A stretch of 9,763 nt of DNA, from contig JAJFLN010000232.1 in NCBI GenBank assembly GCA_021772705.1, positions 1 through 9,763 of the forward strand, written 5' to 3'. The notes below the pieces were generated by a model. That model was given only the letters and a program-made list of their open reading frames with translations. It did not search any database and was not told the origin of the DNA. This document shows positions 1-7,063 of the stretch, piece by piece. Position numbers and translations under genes: made by a program. How positions within the stretch are numbered: position 1 is the first letter of the stretch; the number at the start of each line of letters is the position of its first letter. The stretch comes from Candidatus Cloacimonadota bacterium. GTDB lineage: Bacteria > Muiribacteriota > UBA6191 > JACPRK01.

Positions 1-594
1 TGCATACTCGCCAACCATGCCGACCTCGAAACGGATGTGGACATCGATGCCCTCTCCCCAGGGCAGGTCCATCCGGTTTCCACTCAGCTTACCGTTGTAG
101 TTCGAGGTGGCGTGAAGCGGTTGATGTGAGTCCCCCACATAGTGAGCCAAGAAACCGGCCCACCGGAGCCAGGCCACACCGTTGCCGGTGCGAGCTGCCG
201 AGGCAAGCTGAACCTGGCACTCCTTGATGCGATCGATAACCCTGCCGTTAGCCGTCGATTGGTTTGACAGGGACTTCACGAAAGCCTCGAAGCTGTTGTC
301 CGCGGGCTGCAGTTTCTCGATGTTGACGTAGTGGTTCGGCCCTTCCTCGTCCTTGTAGATCTCCGGCTTTTCATCCACCAGGCGATCGGGCTGCATCAGG
401 TAGTACTCGAGCCGCTCCAGACTGTGGCTATCCAGAAGAGATGCCCGGTCTCCCGGAGGCATCAGGTCGATGGCTATCTTCATGATCATCTGATGACCCT
501 CAGGGCCCCAGGCCCGGGAGGGGCCAGGTGCCAGTACGAGGAACAGGGCCACGAGTGCCGAGATTATCAGGGATCGGGTTCGAGTCAGTTTCAT
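1..594 (-). CDS. S1/P1 nuclease / zinc-dependent phospholipase C family protein, secreted (partial, C-terminus missing)
   Basis: Codons read from the ATG at 594 run open to the left edge, giving 198 residues without a stop. Residues 1-28 form a Sec signal peptide (basic MKLTRTR, hydrophobic core, cleavage after SRA), so the mature protein would begin with W29. This matters because S1/P1 nucleases and Bacillus-type phospholipase C use the N-terminal Trp amine as a zinc ligand. The other trinuclear zinc ligands are visible by alignment to the family: H34 (WGPEGH), probably D74, H88 (NHYVN), H151 and D155 (HYVGD), H161 (HQPLH), then H186 and E190 (HIRFE). The H-x3-E pair resembles phospholipase C, whereas fungal P1 nuclease has H-x3-D. 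The likely role is periplasmic or extracellular cleavage of nucleic acid or phosphoester lipid; the substrate cannot be decided from sequence. GGAAGGA lies 5 bases before the start. It follows the Big_5 lipoprotein gene by 19 bases and is probably co-transcribed. Confidence 0.88.
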   Translation of the reverse strand, partial: MKLTRTRSLIISALVALFLVLAPGPSRAWGPEGHQMIMKIAIDLMPPGDRASLLDSHSLERLEYYLMQPDRLVDEKPEIYKDEEGPNHYVNIEKLQPADNSFEAFVKSLSNQSTANGRVIDRIKECQVQLASAARTGNGVAWLRWAGFLAHYVGDSHQPLHATSNYNGKLSGNRMDLPWGEGIDVHIRFEVGMVGEYA

Positions 595-599
595 GGGTG

Positions 600-606
600 T
601 CCTTCC
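600..606 (-). promoter_or_regulatory. Ribosome binding site of the S1/P1-type gene
   Basis: Read on the minus strand, GGAAGGA is followed by a 5-base spacer (CACCC) and the ATG at 594. It is one of the clearest Shine-Dalgarno sequences in the window and supports this start, which also gives a well-formed signal peptide. Confidence 0.7.
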
Positions 607-613
607 GGTCGGA

Positions 614-2740
614 TCACGGTCCGGTGGTGAAGGTAGAAAGGAATGGTGTGGCCAGGATGTTGAGCCCCAGGTCCGTGGCCTGTGTTGACAGGTTGATGTT
701 GACCACAGCATTCGCTGGTAGCTGAATGCCCGTGTTGAGGGAATAGCTCAGGGTCGTTCGTCTCGGTGAGGTTCCCGCTTCGCCGAAGACAAATGTGCCG
801 CTGGTGGTGCTGAAGACCTGGCCCTGGCTGCTCAGGCTGAAGGCTCTCCGGATCGAATCCAGGTCCATCAACTCCGTGAACTCGATGCTGATGATGGGCT
901 GCCGAAGCTGATTGACCGATCCCGGAGGCGGTTGCAGCGTCCCCGTATTGACCTGTGGCGGGGTCGCATCGGTCGTGAATGCGAAGGCCAGAGGTCCGGC
1001 GGAAGGATTGCCCGCCAGGTCCTGGGCAGCGATCCGGACGGTGTACTGGGTGTTTCCCTGCAACAGGCCGGTGGTGGTGTAGAGCATCCGGGTCGCGGAG
1101 CCGAAGGTGATGACCCCGTTGCCTCCCGTCCGAGGCGTTGAACGGGAGGGCGTGATGGAGAACCCGGCTCCAGTCACGGCCTGGTCCACGGCCTCCGTGA
1201 AGTCCATCACGATGGGCTGAGTTGCAAATCGATCCACCCCCACCTCCGTGGAGCCGTTCAGGGGGTCCGTGAAGGACAGGGTGGGTCCCGTGTTGTCAAT
1301 GAAGAACGAAATGCTGATGTCCGTGGCCACCGCGGTGCCGCCCAGGTCACGGATACCCGTGGTGGCCGTCGCGACCACCGGATTCGGGTCCGCTCGCAGC
1401 GTCGTCGTGGGTGTGAAGACCACACTCTGACCTGACGGTGAAAGGGCTGCCGATCCGGCAATGGCGTTGCCCCCCCGAGTCACGGTGAAGCTGGTGCTGT
1501 TCACCGTCGTCGGGTCCAATCGCTCGTTGAAGTTGAAGGTGATTTTCGTGTCCGCCGCCACGTTCCTCGCGTCGTTGGCCGGAATAGTCGGATTCGTGTT
1601 GGCCAGGACGGGTGGAAAGTTCTCGATAACGTACTCCAGGACGAAGTCCTTGCCCCCGTTCCCCTGACCCAGGGTGACTCCCACCGTGTTCAACAGGTCC
1701 TTCGACACCGTCACACTGACAGGGGTGTTGGCCGGGATGTTGGCATGGTTGATCGACACGATCTGGTTGCTGTTCGACAACGTCACCACAGGACTGGCGG
1801 AGGCAGGTTGAAACGTGATGTTCTGCTGGGCGCTGGCCACGTCCACAGCCTCGCCGAAGACCAACCGGACCGGTGTGTCAGCCTGTGCTTGGGTGGGTGG
1901 AGTCTGATTCAGGGGATCCGTCGAGACCACCCGGAATTGACCGATGCGGGGTGTGGTGAACCGGGCAACGAAGTTGCTCCCCAGCGGGATTCTCTGGGCC
2001 GAGGAGTCACGGGCCGCAGTGGTCACCATCACCACCATCGCCTGCCCTAGGGGAAAGGCGTTGCTGGGATGTGTGAAAATGAGACGGGTGTTGTTCTGTT
2101 CCAGCGTGAAGGTGCCCACGACCCTGGGCGAGATGTTGAACGCACTTGTCACGGTAGCTGGGTCCATGGAACGAGAGAAGGTGAGCTCGATGGCGCTTCG
2201 GATGTCCACGTTTGCCGCATCGGCCAGGGGACGGAGTCTGTTTTGTGGATCCCGCAGCTGTCCGGACACCGTGGGAGGCTGGGTCAAGCTGCCGGTGGTG
2301 AAGGTGAAGGTGGTGGTCTCGAAAGCCTCGTCGTCGCTCGTACGGACACCCTGCACGATGATCTGGTAACCCGTATTCGGCTTCAGAGAGTTCCGGGGGA
2401 AAATGGAGACCTCTCGCCGGGTCGCATCGAAGGTAAAGGAGCGGTCCACGAGTCGCGATGAAGCTAGTGTCTGCCCTGCTTCCTGTACGATCAGGTTCGC
2501 CTCCGACAGGGTCCTGGCATCGACGTCCTTTGGGAAGCTGACGGTGATCACCTTGCCGACGTCAACGCCGGTGGCTCCCGTGGCGGGATCCGAGACGACG
2601 ATCGGCAGCCGGGTGATCACGTTGGCGTTGAACGGATCTCCTTCATTGTCCGCACAGCCTCCGGCAAGCAACAAGACCATCATCGCAAGCCCGATACGCC
2701 TGGCAGTACTCGACTGCATGCGGATTTGCCGATCCCTCAT
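614..2740 (-). CDS. Lipoprotein with six tandem Ig-like (Big_5) domains
   Basis: This 708-residue protein begins with a basic stretch and hydrophobic core, then LLLAGGC, a lipobox with C29 as the probable lipidated cysteine. The rest divides into six modules of about 105-115 residues: roughly 45-150, 153-264, 266-372, 373-481, 482-591 and 592-706. Each shows parts of the Big_5 pattern: an opening like DPATGATGVDVGKVITVSF, a central acidic turn such as RSMDPATV or ERLDPTTV, a TxYTVxI-type strand, and a closing FxFTT strand. Modules are diverged, and 3 and 6 are the least regular. Family knowledge: Big_5 modules are beta-sandwich spacers in bacterial surface and adhesion proteins. There is no catalytic domain or C-terminal sorting signal; the last module ends at the stop. 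Inferred role: outer-membrane-anchored surface rod or adhesin. The ATG overlaps the ftsB-like stop (ATGA), implying translational coupling. An ATG at residue 8 would also leave a lipoprotein signal. Confidence 0.85.
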   Translation of the reverse strand: MRDRQIRMQSSTARRIGLAMMVLLLAGGCADNEGDPFNANVITRLPIVVSDPATGATGVDVGKVITVSFPKDVDARTLSEANLIVQEAGQTLASSRLVDRSFTFDATRREVSIFPRNSLKPNTGYQIIVQGVRTSDDEAFETTTFTFTTGSLTQPPTVSGQLRDPQNRLRPLADAANVDIRSAIELTFSRSMDPATVTSAFNISPRVVGTFTLEQNNTRLIFTHPSNAFPLGQAMVVMVTTAARDSSAQRIPLGSNFVARFTTPRIGQFRVVSTDPLNQTPPTQAQADTPVRLVFGEAVDVASAQQNITFQPASASPVVTLSNSNQIVSINHANIPANTPVSVTVSKDLLNTVGVTLGQGNGGKDFVLEYVIENFPPVLANTNPTIPANDARNVAADTKITFNFNERLDPTTVNSTSFTVTRGGNAIAGSAALSPSGQSVVFTPTTTLRADPNPVVATATTGIRDLGGTAVATDISISFFIDNTGPTLSFTDPLNGSTEVGVDRFATQPIVMDFTEAVDQAVTGAGFSITPSRSTPRTGGNGVITFGSATRMLYTTTGLLQGNTQYTVRIAAQDLAGNPSAGPLAFAFTTDATPPQVNTGTLQPPPGSVNQLRQPIISIEFTELMDLDSIRRAFSLSSQGQVFSTTSGTFVFGEAGTSPRRTTLSYSLNTGIQLPANAVVNINLSTQATDLGLNILATPFLSTFTTGP

Positions 2741-3111
2741 CGTGTCAGACGTCCTGGCTCCACGGGAACGATGATGACCTCGTCGGGACGAACCATCTTC
2801 AACTTCTCCCGGGCGATCTTCTCGGTCCCATCAGGGGTCCGAAGGAATCGAAGCTCCGCGGCAAGCCGGTCCTTCTCTCGCTCAGCATCCTCCACTCGTG
2901 CACGCTCTCTGTCCAGCTGTTGATCCAGTTCCCGAATCTCCAAGTACTGGTCCAGATAGAGCTTCGAGACCAGTACGAAGAGCACGATACACCCGGTGAT
3001 GAAGAGGAACTGAAAGAGGCCGCTAGACAGACCGGCCACCGGGAGAACATCCTCCTCCCTCTGGGAAAGATCCCTCCCGGCTTCCAGTTCTTGCTCTTCA
3101 TCAGCGGTCAT
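2737..3111 (-). CDS. ftsB: FtsB/DivIC-type septum formation initiator protein
   Basis: The protein is 124 residues, in the family's usual size range. It has an acidic cytoplasmic N-terminus (about 1-30), one membrane segment (about 32-52, FQFLFITGCIVLFVLVSKLY), a charged heptad-rich coiled coil (about 54-92), and the family's closing motif at about 94-113 (DGTEKIAREKLKMVRPDEVI), which matches the ARE-x-L-x-x-V-x-P-x-E pattern of FtsB/DivIC. Family role: a bitopic divisome protein that pairs with FtsL and acts through FtsQ/DivIB to activate septal peptidoglycan synthesis. The N-terminal extension before the membrane segment is longer than in E. coli FtsB and more like DivIC. The ATG at 3111 shares one base with the gyrA stop (TGATG). 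A GTG one codon earlier (3114) would add one residue. A weak AAGAG sits 8 bases before the ATG, inside gyrA. Its position directly after gyrA, rather than next to eno or other division genes, is notable. Confidence 0.85.
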   Translation of the reverse strand: MTADEEQELEAGRDLSQREEDVLPVAGLSSGLFQFLFITGCIVLFVLVSKLYLDQYLEIRELDQQLDRERARVEDAEREKDRLAAELRFLRTPDGTEKIAREKLKMVRPDEVIIVPVEPGRLTR

Positions 3112-5657
3112 CACTCTGGCTCTTCAAAGCTGTCCGGTTCGGGCAGGGTCTGCTGAGCTGAGTCCTGCAAACGTACATCGGAATCGGGGTCCGGCTCCGG
3201 CTTGACGACCGTGACGGATATGACCCGATCCTCATCGTTCAGTTCGATGATCCGGACTCCCTGAGTCGAGCGGCCAATCTTGGACACCGACGAGGCGTTG
3301 ATCCGGATGATCTTCCCTTCCTTCGTGCTCACGATGATCTCATCCTCGTCACCGACGGCCCGGAACGTGGCCACGTTTCCATTCCGCTTGTTCACCTTGA
3401 TGTTGATGATTCCCTTGCCGCCACGGCTCTGAATCCGGTACTCGCCAAGCTTGGTCCGCTTGCCATAGCCGTTCTCGGTCACCACCAGTAGGCAGTCGAC
3501 GCTGCCATCGGCCACCTCCATTCCAATGACCTCGTCCTTCTTGCCCAGGGTGAATCCCTTCACTCCTTGGCTGACACGGCCCTTGGATGGGACACCAACG
3601 ATGTGGGGGCCATCGGGCTTGGTGAAGTCAGCCACGGGGAAGCGAATGGCCTGACCGTCGGCTGAACCGAGCACGATATGGCTCTCCTGCTCGGTCAGGG
3701 CCACCCCGACCAGTTCATCGTCCTCCGATGCGAACTTCAGGCCGATGATGCCATTCTGTCTGATGCAGCTGACGTACTCCGTGAGCGGCGTCCTCTTGAC
3801 CAGTCCCTTCTTCGTCGCCATCACGATGTACTGACCGGTGTCGAAGGTCTGCACCGGTACGATGGCGGTCACCTTCTCATCGGGTCGCAGGTTCAACAGG
3901 TTGGCAATAGCCCGCCCCTTCGATGTTCGGCTGCCTTCCGGGACGTTGTACACGTGAGCGGCGTAACACTTGCCCTTGGTGGTGAAGAACATGAGGATGT
4001 CGAAGGTGTTCGCCACGAACGTCTTCTCCACGAAATCCTCTTCTTTCAGGGACATGCCAGACAGGCCCTTGCCCCCTCGATGCTGCTTCCGGTACGTGTC
4101 GGCGGGCAAACTCTTGATGTAGCCGCTCTTCGTCACGGTGATGACCTTGGTCTCATCATCGTAGAGATCTTTCGGATCAAAGTTCGCCGTGTCGATGACG
4201 AACTTGGATCGTCGCTCATCACCAAAGCGGGCCTTCACGTCGGACAGTTCCTCAATGATGACCTCCTCGACCTTCGAGATGTCAGAGAGGATCAACCTCA
4301 ACTCGCCGATCAGCTTGCGCAGCTCAGCGAGCTCTTCCAGGACCTTTGCAACCTCCAGGTTCGTCAGTCGCTGCAGCCGCATTTCCAGGATCGCCTCGGC
4401 CTGGATCTGAGAGAGCTGGAAGCGAGTCATCAGGCCTTCCTTGGCCTCTCCAGGATCCTTGGAAGCCCGGATCAGCTTCACCACCTCGTCGATGTTGTCC
4501 AGGGCGATCTTGAGACCTTCCAGGATGTGGCATCGATGCTCTGCCTTCTTCAACTCGAACTTGGTTCGCCGGGTCACGATCTCTCGTCGATGATCCAGGA
4601 ACTTGCACAGCATCTGCTTCAAGTTCAGCTGAACGGGCCGGCTGTCCACGAGGGCGACCATGTTCACTCCGAACGTGGTCTGGAGCTGCGTCATCTTGTA
4701 GAGCTGGTTCAAGATCACCTGCGGGTTCTCACCCCGGCGGATCTCGAAGACGATGCGCATCCCCTTCCGGTCTGACTCATCCCGGATATCTGTGATGCCA
4801 TCAATCTTCTTGTCCCTGACCAGGTCAGCAGAGTCTTCCAGGAGCTTCGACTTGTTCACCTGGTACGGGATCTCGCTGATGATGATCCTCTCCCGGTTGC
4901 CACCCATGGGCTCGATCTCTGCGACGGCCCGCATGATGACCCGGCCACGGCCCGTCTTGTAAGCCTGGGCAATCTCAGGGCTCTTGAGGATCAAGGCCCC
5001 GGTGGGAAAGTCGGGACCCTTCACGATCTGAAGAAGGTCATCGATGGAGACCTCCGGCTGCTCCAGTACCAGATGCAAGGCGTCCACGATCTCGCAGAGG
5101 TTGTGGGGCGGGATCTTCGTCGCCATGCCGACGGCGATTCCGTCAGAACCATCGACGAGCAACGTGGGAATCTTGGCCGGGAGGACCCGGGGTTCCCTTT
5201 CGGACTCGTCGAAGTTTGCGACGAAATCGACGGTCTCCTTGTCCAGATCCTGGAGGATTTCTTCCGCAGCCTTGGTGAGTTTGGCTTCGGTGTACCGATA
5301 GGCAGCAGGCGGATCTCCGTCAACAGAACCGAAGTTACCCTGACCGTCGACCAGCATGTATCGCAGGGAAAACTCCTGGGCCATTCGAACCATGGAGTCA
5401 TAGATCGCCTGGTCGCCATGGGGGTGGTATTTGGCGATCACTTCACCGACCACGGCAGCTGACTTCTTGTAAGCCTTGTTACTCGCCAGTCCCAGCCGAT
5501 GCATGGCATAGAGAATCCGGCGGTGAACCGGTTTCAAGCCGTCTCTCACATCGGGAAGCGCGCGGCTGATGATCACGCTCATGGCGTAATCGATATAGGA
5601 ATCCTTCATCTCGTCCTCGATCGGGACGGGGATGATGTTCAAATTCGGATCAGTCAT
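3111..5657 (-). CDS. gyrA: DNA gyrase subunit A
   Basis: This 848-residue protein is full length for GyrA (E. coli 875). It breaks and rejoins DNA in the A2B2 gyrase complex that adds negative supercoils. The winged-helix/tower cleavage core covers about 1-490 and keeps E. coli numbering at the active site: R121 and the catalytic Y122 (RYTEAKL). The quinolone region at 81-87 reads GDQAIYD, with Q83 where most GyrA have Ser, Thr or Ala; D87 is kept. The C-terminal DNA-wrapping pinwheel (about 495-818) carries the GyrA box QHRGGKG at 525-531 and a second box-like QSRGGKG at 743-749, which rules out topoisomerase IV ParC. The last 30 or so residues are an acidic, Pro-rich tail; in E. coli the acidic tail tunes supercoiling. 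The start is secure: ATG, AGAGGA with a 6-base spacer, and the conserved MSVIISRALPDVRDGLKPVH following at normal distance. The upstream gene's TAA directly abuts the ATG, and the stop overlaps the ftsB-like start. Confidence 0.99.
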   Translation of the reverse strand: MTDPNLNIIPVPIEDEMKDSYIDYAMSVIISRALPDVRDGLKPVHRRILYAMHRLGLASNKAYKKSAAVVGEVIAKYHPHGDQAIYDSMVRMAQEFSLRYMLVDGQGNFGSVDGDPPAAYRYTEAKLTKAAEEILQDLDKETVDFVANFDESEREPRVLPAKIPTLLVDGSDGIAVGMATKIPPHNLCEIVDALHLVLEQPEVSIDDLLQIVKGPDFPTGALILKSPEIAQAYKTGRGRVIMRAVAEIEPMGGNRERIIISEIPYQVNKSKLLEDSADLVRDKKIDGITDIRDESDRKGMRIVFEIRRGENPQVILNQLYKMTQLQTTFGVNMVALVDSRPVQLNLKQMLCKFLDHRREIVTRRTKFELKKAEHRCHILEGLKIALDNIDEVVKLIRASKDPGEAKEGLMTRFQLSQIQAEAILEMRLQRLTNLEVAKVLEELAELRKLIGELRLILSDISKVEEVIIEELSDVKARFGDERRSKFVIDTANFDPKDLYDDETKVITVTKSGYIKSLPADTYRKQHRGGKGLSGMSLKEEDFVEKTFVANTFDILMFFTTKGKCYAAHVYNVPEGSRTSKGRAIANLLNLRPDEKVTAIVPVQTFDTGQYIVMATKKGLVKRTPLTEYVSCIRQNGIIGLKFASEDDELVGVALTEQESHIVLGSADGQAIRFPVADFTKPDGPHIVGVPSKGRVSQGVKGFTLGKKDEVIGMEVADGSVDCLLVVTENGYGKRTKLGEYRIQSRGGKGIINIKVNKRNGNVATFRAVGDEDEIIVSTKEGKIIRINASSVSKIGRSTQGVRIIELNDEDRVISVTVVKPEPDPDSDVRLQDSAQQTLPEPDSFEEPE

Positions 5658-7013
5658 TTACTTTCCTCTCGCTGACAGGGCGCACCGGAAACCGAGATCC
5701 GGAGTTCCTCGATTAGGTGAGAAGCTCGCTCGGGCTGAGCAGCGCAGGTTCGCCACGCTGTCCCGATACGAACCGCCCTTGTAAACCTTCGTCTTTCGGA
5801 CCTCGTACCAGCTGTCGGTCCACTCCGAAACATTGCCCGCCATGTCGAGCACGCCGAAAGGGCTCTCCCCTTCGAGGAACTTGCCGACCATGACCGGACC
5901 TCCTTCGCCTGATTCTCTTCCATTGGCCCGGCCCGGGTCATAGGAGTCTCCCCAGGGATACCGGCGGCCGTCTTCGCCTCGGGCTGCCTTCTCCCATTCT
6001 TCTTCTGTCGGTAACCGCTTCCCGATCCACCGGGCATAGTCCGCGGCGTCTTGAAAACTGACATTCACCACGGGCATCTGATCGGTCCCGGCCTGGTACT
6101 TTCCACCGATCCAGTGCACCGGAGGACGCCGGCCTGTGGCAGCCACGAACCGGGCGTAGGCTTCGTTAGTAACCTCTGTCCTGTCCATGTAAAAGGGAGC
6201 CACGAAGACCCGCTTCGCCGGTTGTTCGTCCCGGTTTCCCTGATTCGAGCCCATGGTGAATTTACCACCCCTGATGAAGACCATTCCGCCAGTCGTCAGG
6301 TTCTTGCTCCGGGCCAACCTGGCGCCGGCCTGGGCCACCAGGCTCGTCCCGATGATTCGCTGGATGTTCCCCAGGTAGACCTTCAAGGCCCCCCCCAGCT
6401 CCAGAGCCAGGTGGAGATCCTCATCCTTCAGGCGCCCCTCGATCTTCTTTCCACTGCTGAGGTCCACACGAACACGGGTCTCCACATCTCCCCAGACTTC
6501 AATCTGAGTCACGTTCCGTGTCAGGACCTCCACGCTGCCGTAGGCCGTGGCCATGAAGAGCTTTCTCTCCTTGATGCGGCCCGTGAGCAGATCTCCGTTC
6601 CGAAACTGGAACTGGTGCAGCCCTCCTGCGGGTCGATGCTTCGGCAAGGAGAGCGCGATGTTCCGGATCTTCTCCTTCCGCAAGTGCAACACAGCCCCAC
6701 TCTGGTCCTTGAAATCAATCATCCGGGTCAACACGAAGCCGCTTACCCGATCCTGGTTCCGCAGCACTGTGCCTTCTATGCCTTGACCCGAGGGATCCAG
6801 CAGGAGGGAGATCACGCTGTCCCGTGAGAACTGCAACATCGCATAGGGAGTCTGAACATCGAATCGATCGTTCAGAACCTGGCCGACCAACTCCTTCCCG
6901 TCCAGCAATGTGATCACATTGAGCTCGGCCCCGAAAGCGCTGGCCGGCATAATTGCGATCAGGCAGATCATCGTCAGGACAGATCTCTTCTTGACTGTCT
7001 TGTTCAAGTTCAT
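5658..7013 (-). CDS. Secreted FGE-sulfatase (SUMF1/EgtB/PvdO) family protein with N-terminal beta repeats
   Basis: The protein has 451 residues. Residues 1-28 are a Sec signal peptide (MNLNKTVKKR, hydrophobic core, cut near ASAFGA). Residues 31-221 hold four diverged copies of a roughly 40-residue unit (about 31-73, 82-122, 133-174, 180-221) with the pattern hydrophobic strand, DG/NG/SG, L-x-G-x-(V/I/L), then a second strand pair ending in V/I-x-x-I. I do not recognise a named family for this part. Residues 243-447 are an FGE-sulfatase domain: GGKFTMGS, the DRTEVTNEAYARFV segment, PVVNVSFQDAADYARWIGKRL, PTEEEWEKAARG, YPWGD, FGVLDMAGNVSEW, then GGSY and GFRCAL. True formylglycine-generating enzymes have a Cys pair just after GGSY/GGSW; here the loop is RDSVANLRCSAR, shorter and without that pair, so sulfatase activation is unlikely. 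Its reaction is unknown; other members act in siderophore maturation, ergothioneine synthesis or as binding domains. No sulfatase gene is nearby. It sits between gyrB and gyrA. The ribosome binding site is weak (GGAG 13 bases upstream). Confidence 0.9.
   Translation of the reverse strand: MNLNKTVKKRSVLTMICLIAIMPASAFGAELNVITLLDGKELVGQVLNDRFDVQTPYAMLQFSRDSVISLLLDPSGQGIEGTVLRNQDRVSGFVLTRMIDFKDQSGAVLHLRKEKIRNIALSLPKHRPAGGLHQFQFRNGDLLTGRIKERKLFMATAYGSVEVLTRNVTQIEVWGDVETRVRVDLSSGKKIEGRLKDEDLHLALELGGALKVYLGNIQRIIGTSLVAQAGARLARSKNLTTGGMVFIRGGKFTMGSNQGNRDEQPAKRVFVAPFYMDRTEVTNEAYARFVAATGRRPPVHWIGGKYQAGTDQMPVVNVSFQDAADYARWIGKRLPTEEEWEKAARGEDGRRYPWGDSYDPGRANGRESGEGGPVMVGKFLEGESPFGVLDMAGNVSEWTDSWYEVRKTKVYKGGSYRDSVANLRCSARASFSPNRGTPDLGFRCALSARGK
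5664..5669 (-). promoter_or_regulatory. Ribosome binding site of gyrA
   Basis: AGAGGA on the minus strand lies 6 bases before the gyrA ATG, inside the last codons of the FGE-like gene. Because that gene's TAA touches the ATG, ribosomes ending there could restart directly on gyrA. This makes GyrA output likely to depend partly on translation of the interposed gene. Confidence 0.7.
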
Positions 7014-7063
7014 ATCAAGTCGTTGGCTCCAGTGACTTCATCGAGTCCGAATGAATCTGGGGA

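Noticed and set aside
1745..2461. Overlapping plus-strand open frames opposite the Big_5 lipoprotein gene
   Set aside because: Several short frames overlap one another and the sense gene, with no coherent domain or ribosome binding site. Low-complexity stretches such as repeated His codons reflect antisense of Val/Met/Thr-rich beta strands.
3678..4775. Long plus-strand open frame of 365 codons opposite gyrA
   Set aside because: It lies in the codon-aligned antisense frame, where a stop needs a sense TTA, CTA or TCA codon. These are rare in this GC-rich gene, so long open frames arise by chance. The product resembles no known protein and the sense strand encodes an unmistakable GyrA.
5397..5417. 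GyrA Q83 as an acquired clinical resistance mutation
   Set aside because: A Ser codon needs two or more base changes to become CAG, and the neighbouring sequence is also distinct from pathogens, so a lineage-specific residue is more likely.
6051..6827. Plus-strand open frame of 258 codons opposite the FGE-like gene
   Set aside because: Same codon-aligned antisense frame effect. The sense strand has a signal peptide and conserved FGE motifs; the antisense product shows no recognisable domain.
7014..7063. Possible promoter or terminator in the 50-base gap between gyrB and the FGE-like gene
   Set aside because: I see no GC-rich inverted repeat followed by T residues and no convincing -35/-10 pair on the minus strand; the gap is too short to argue for a separate transcription unit.
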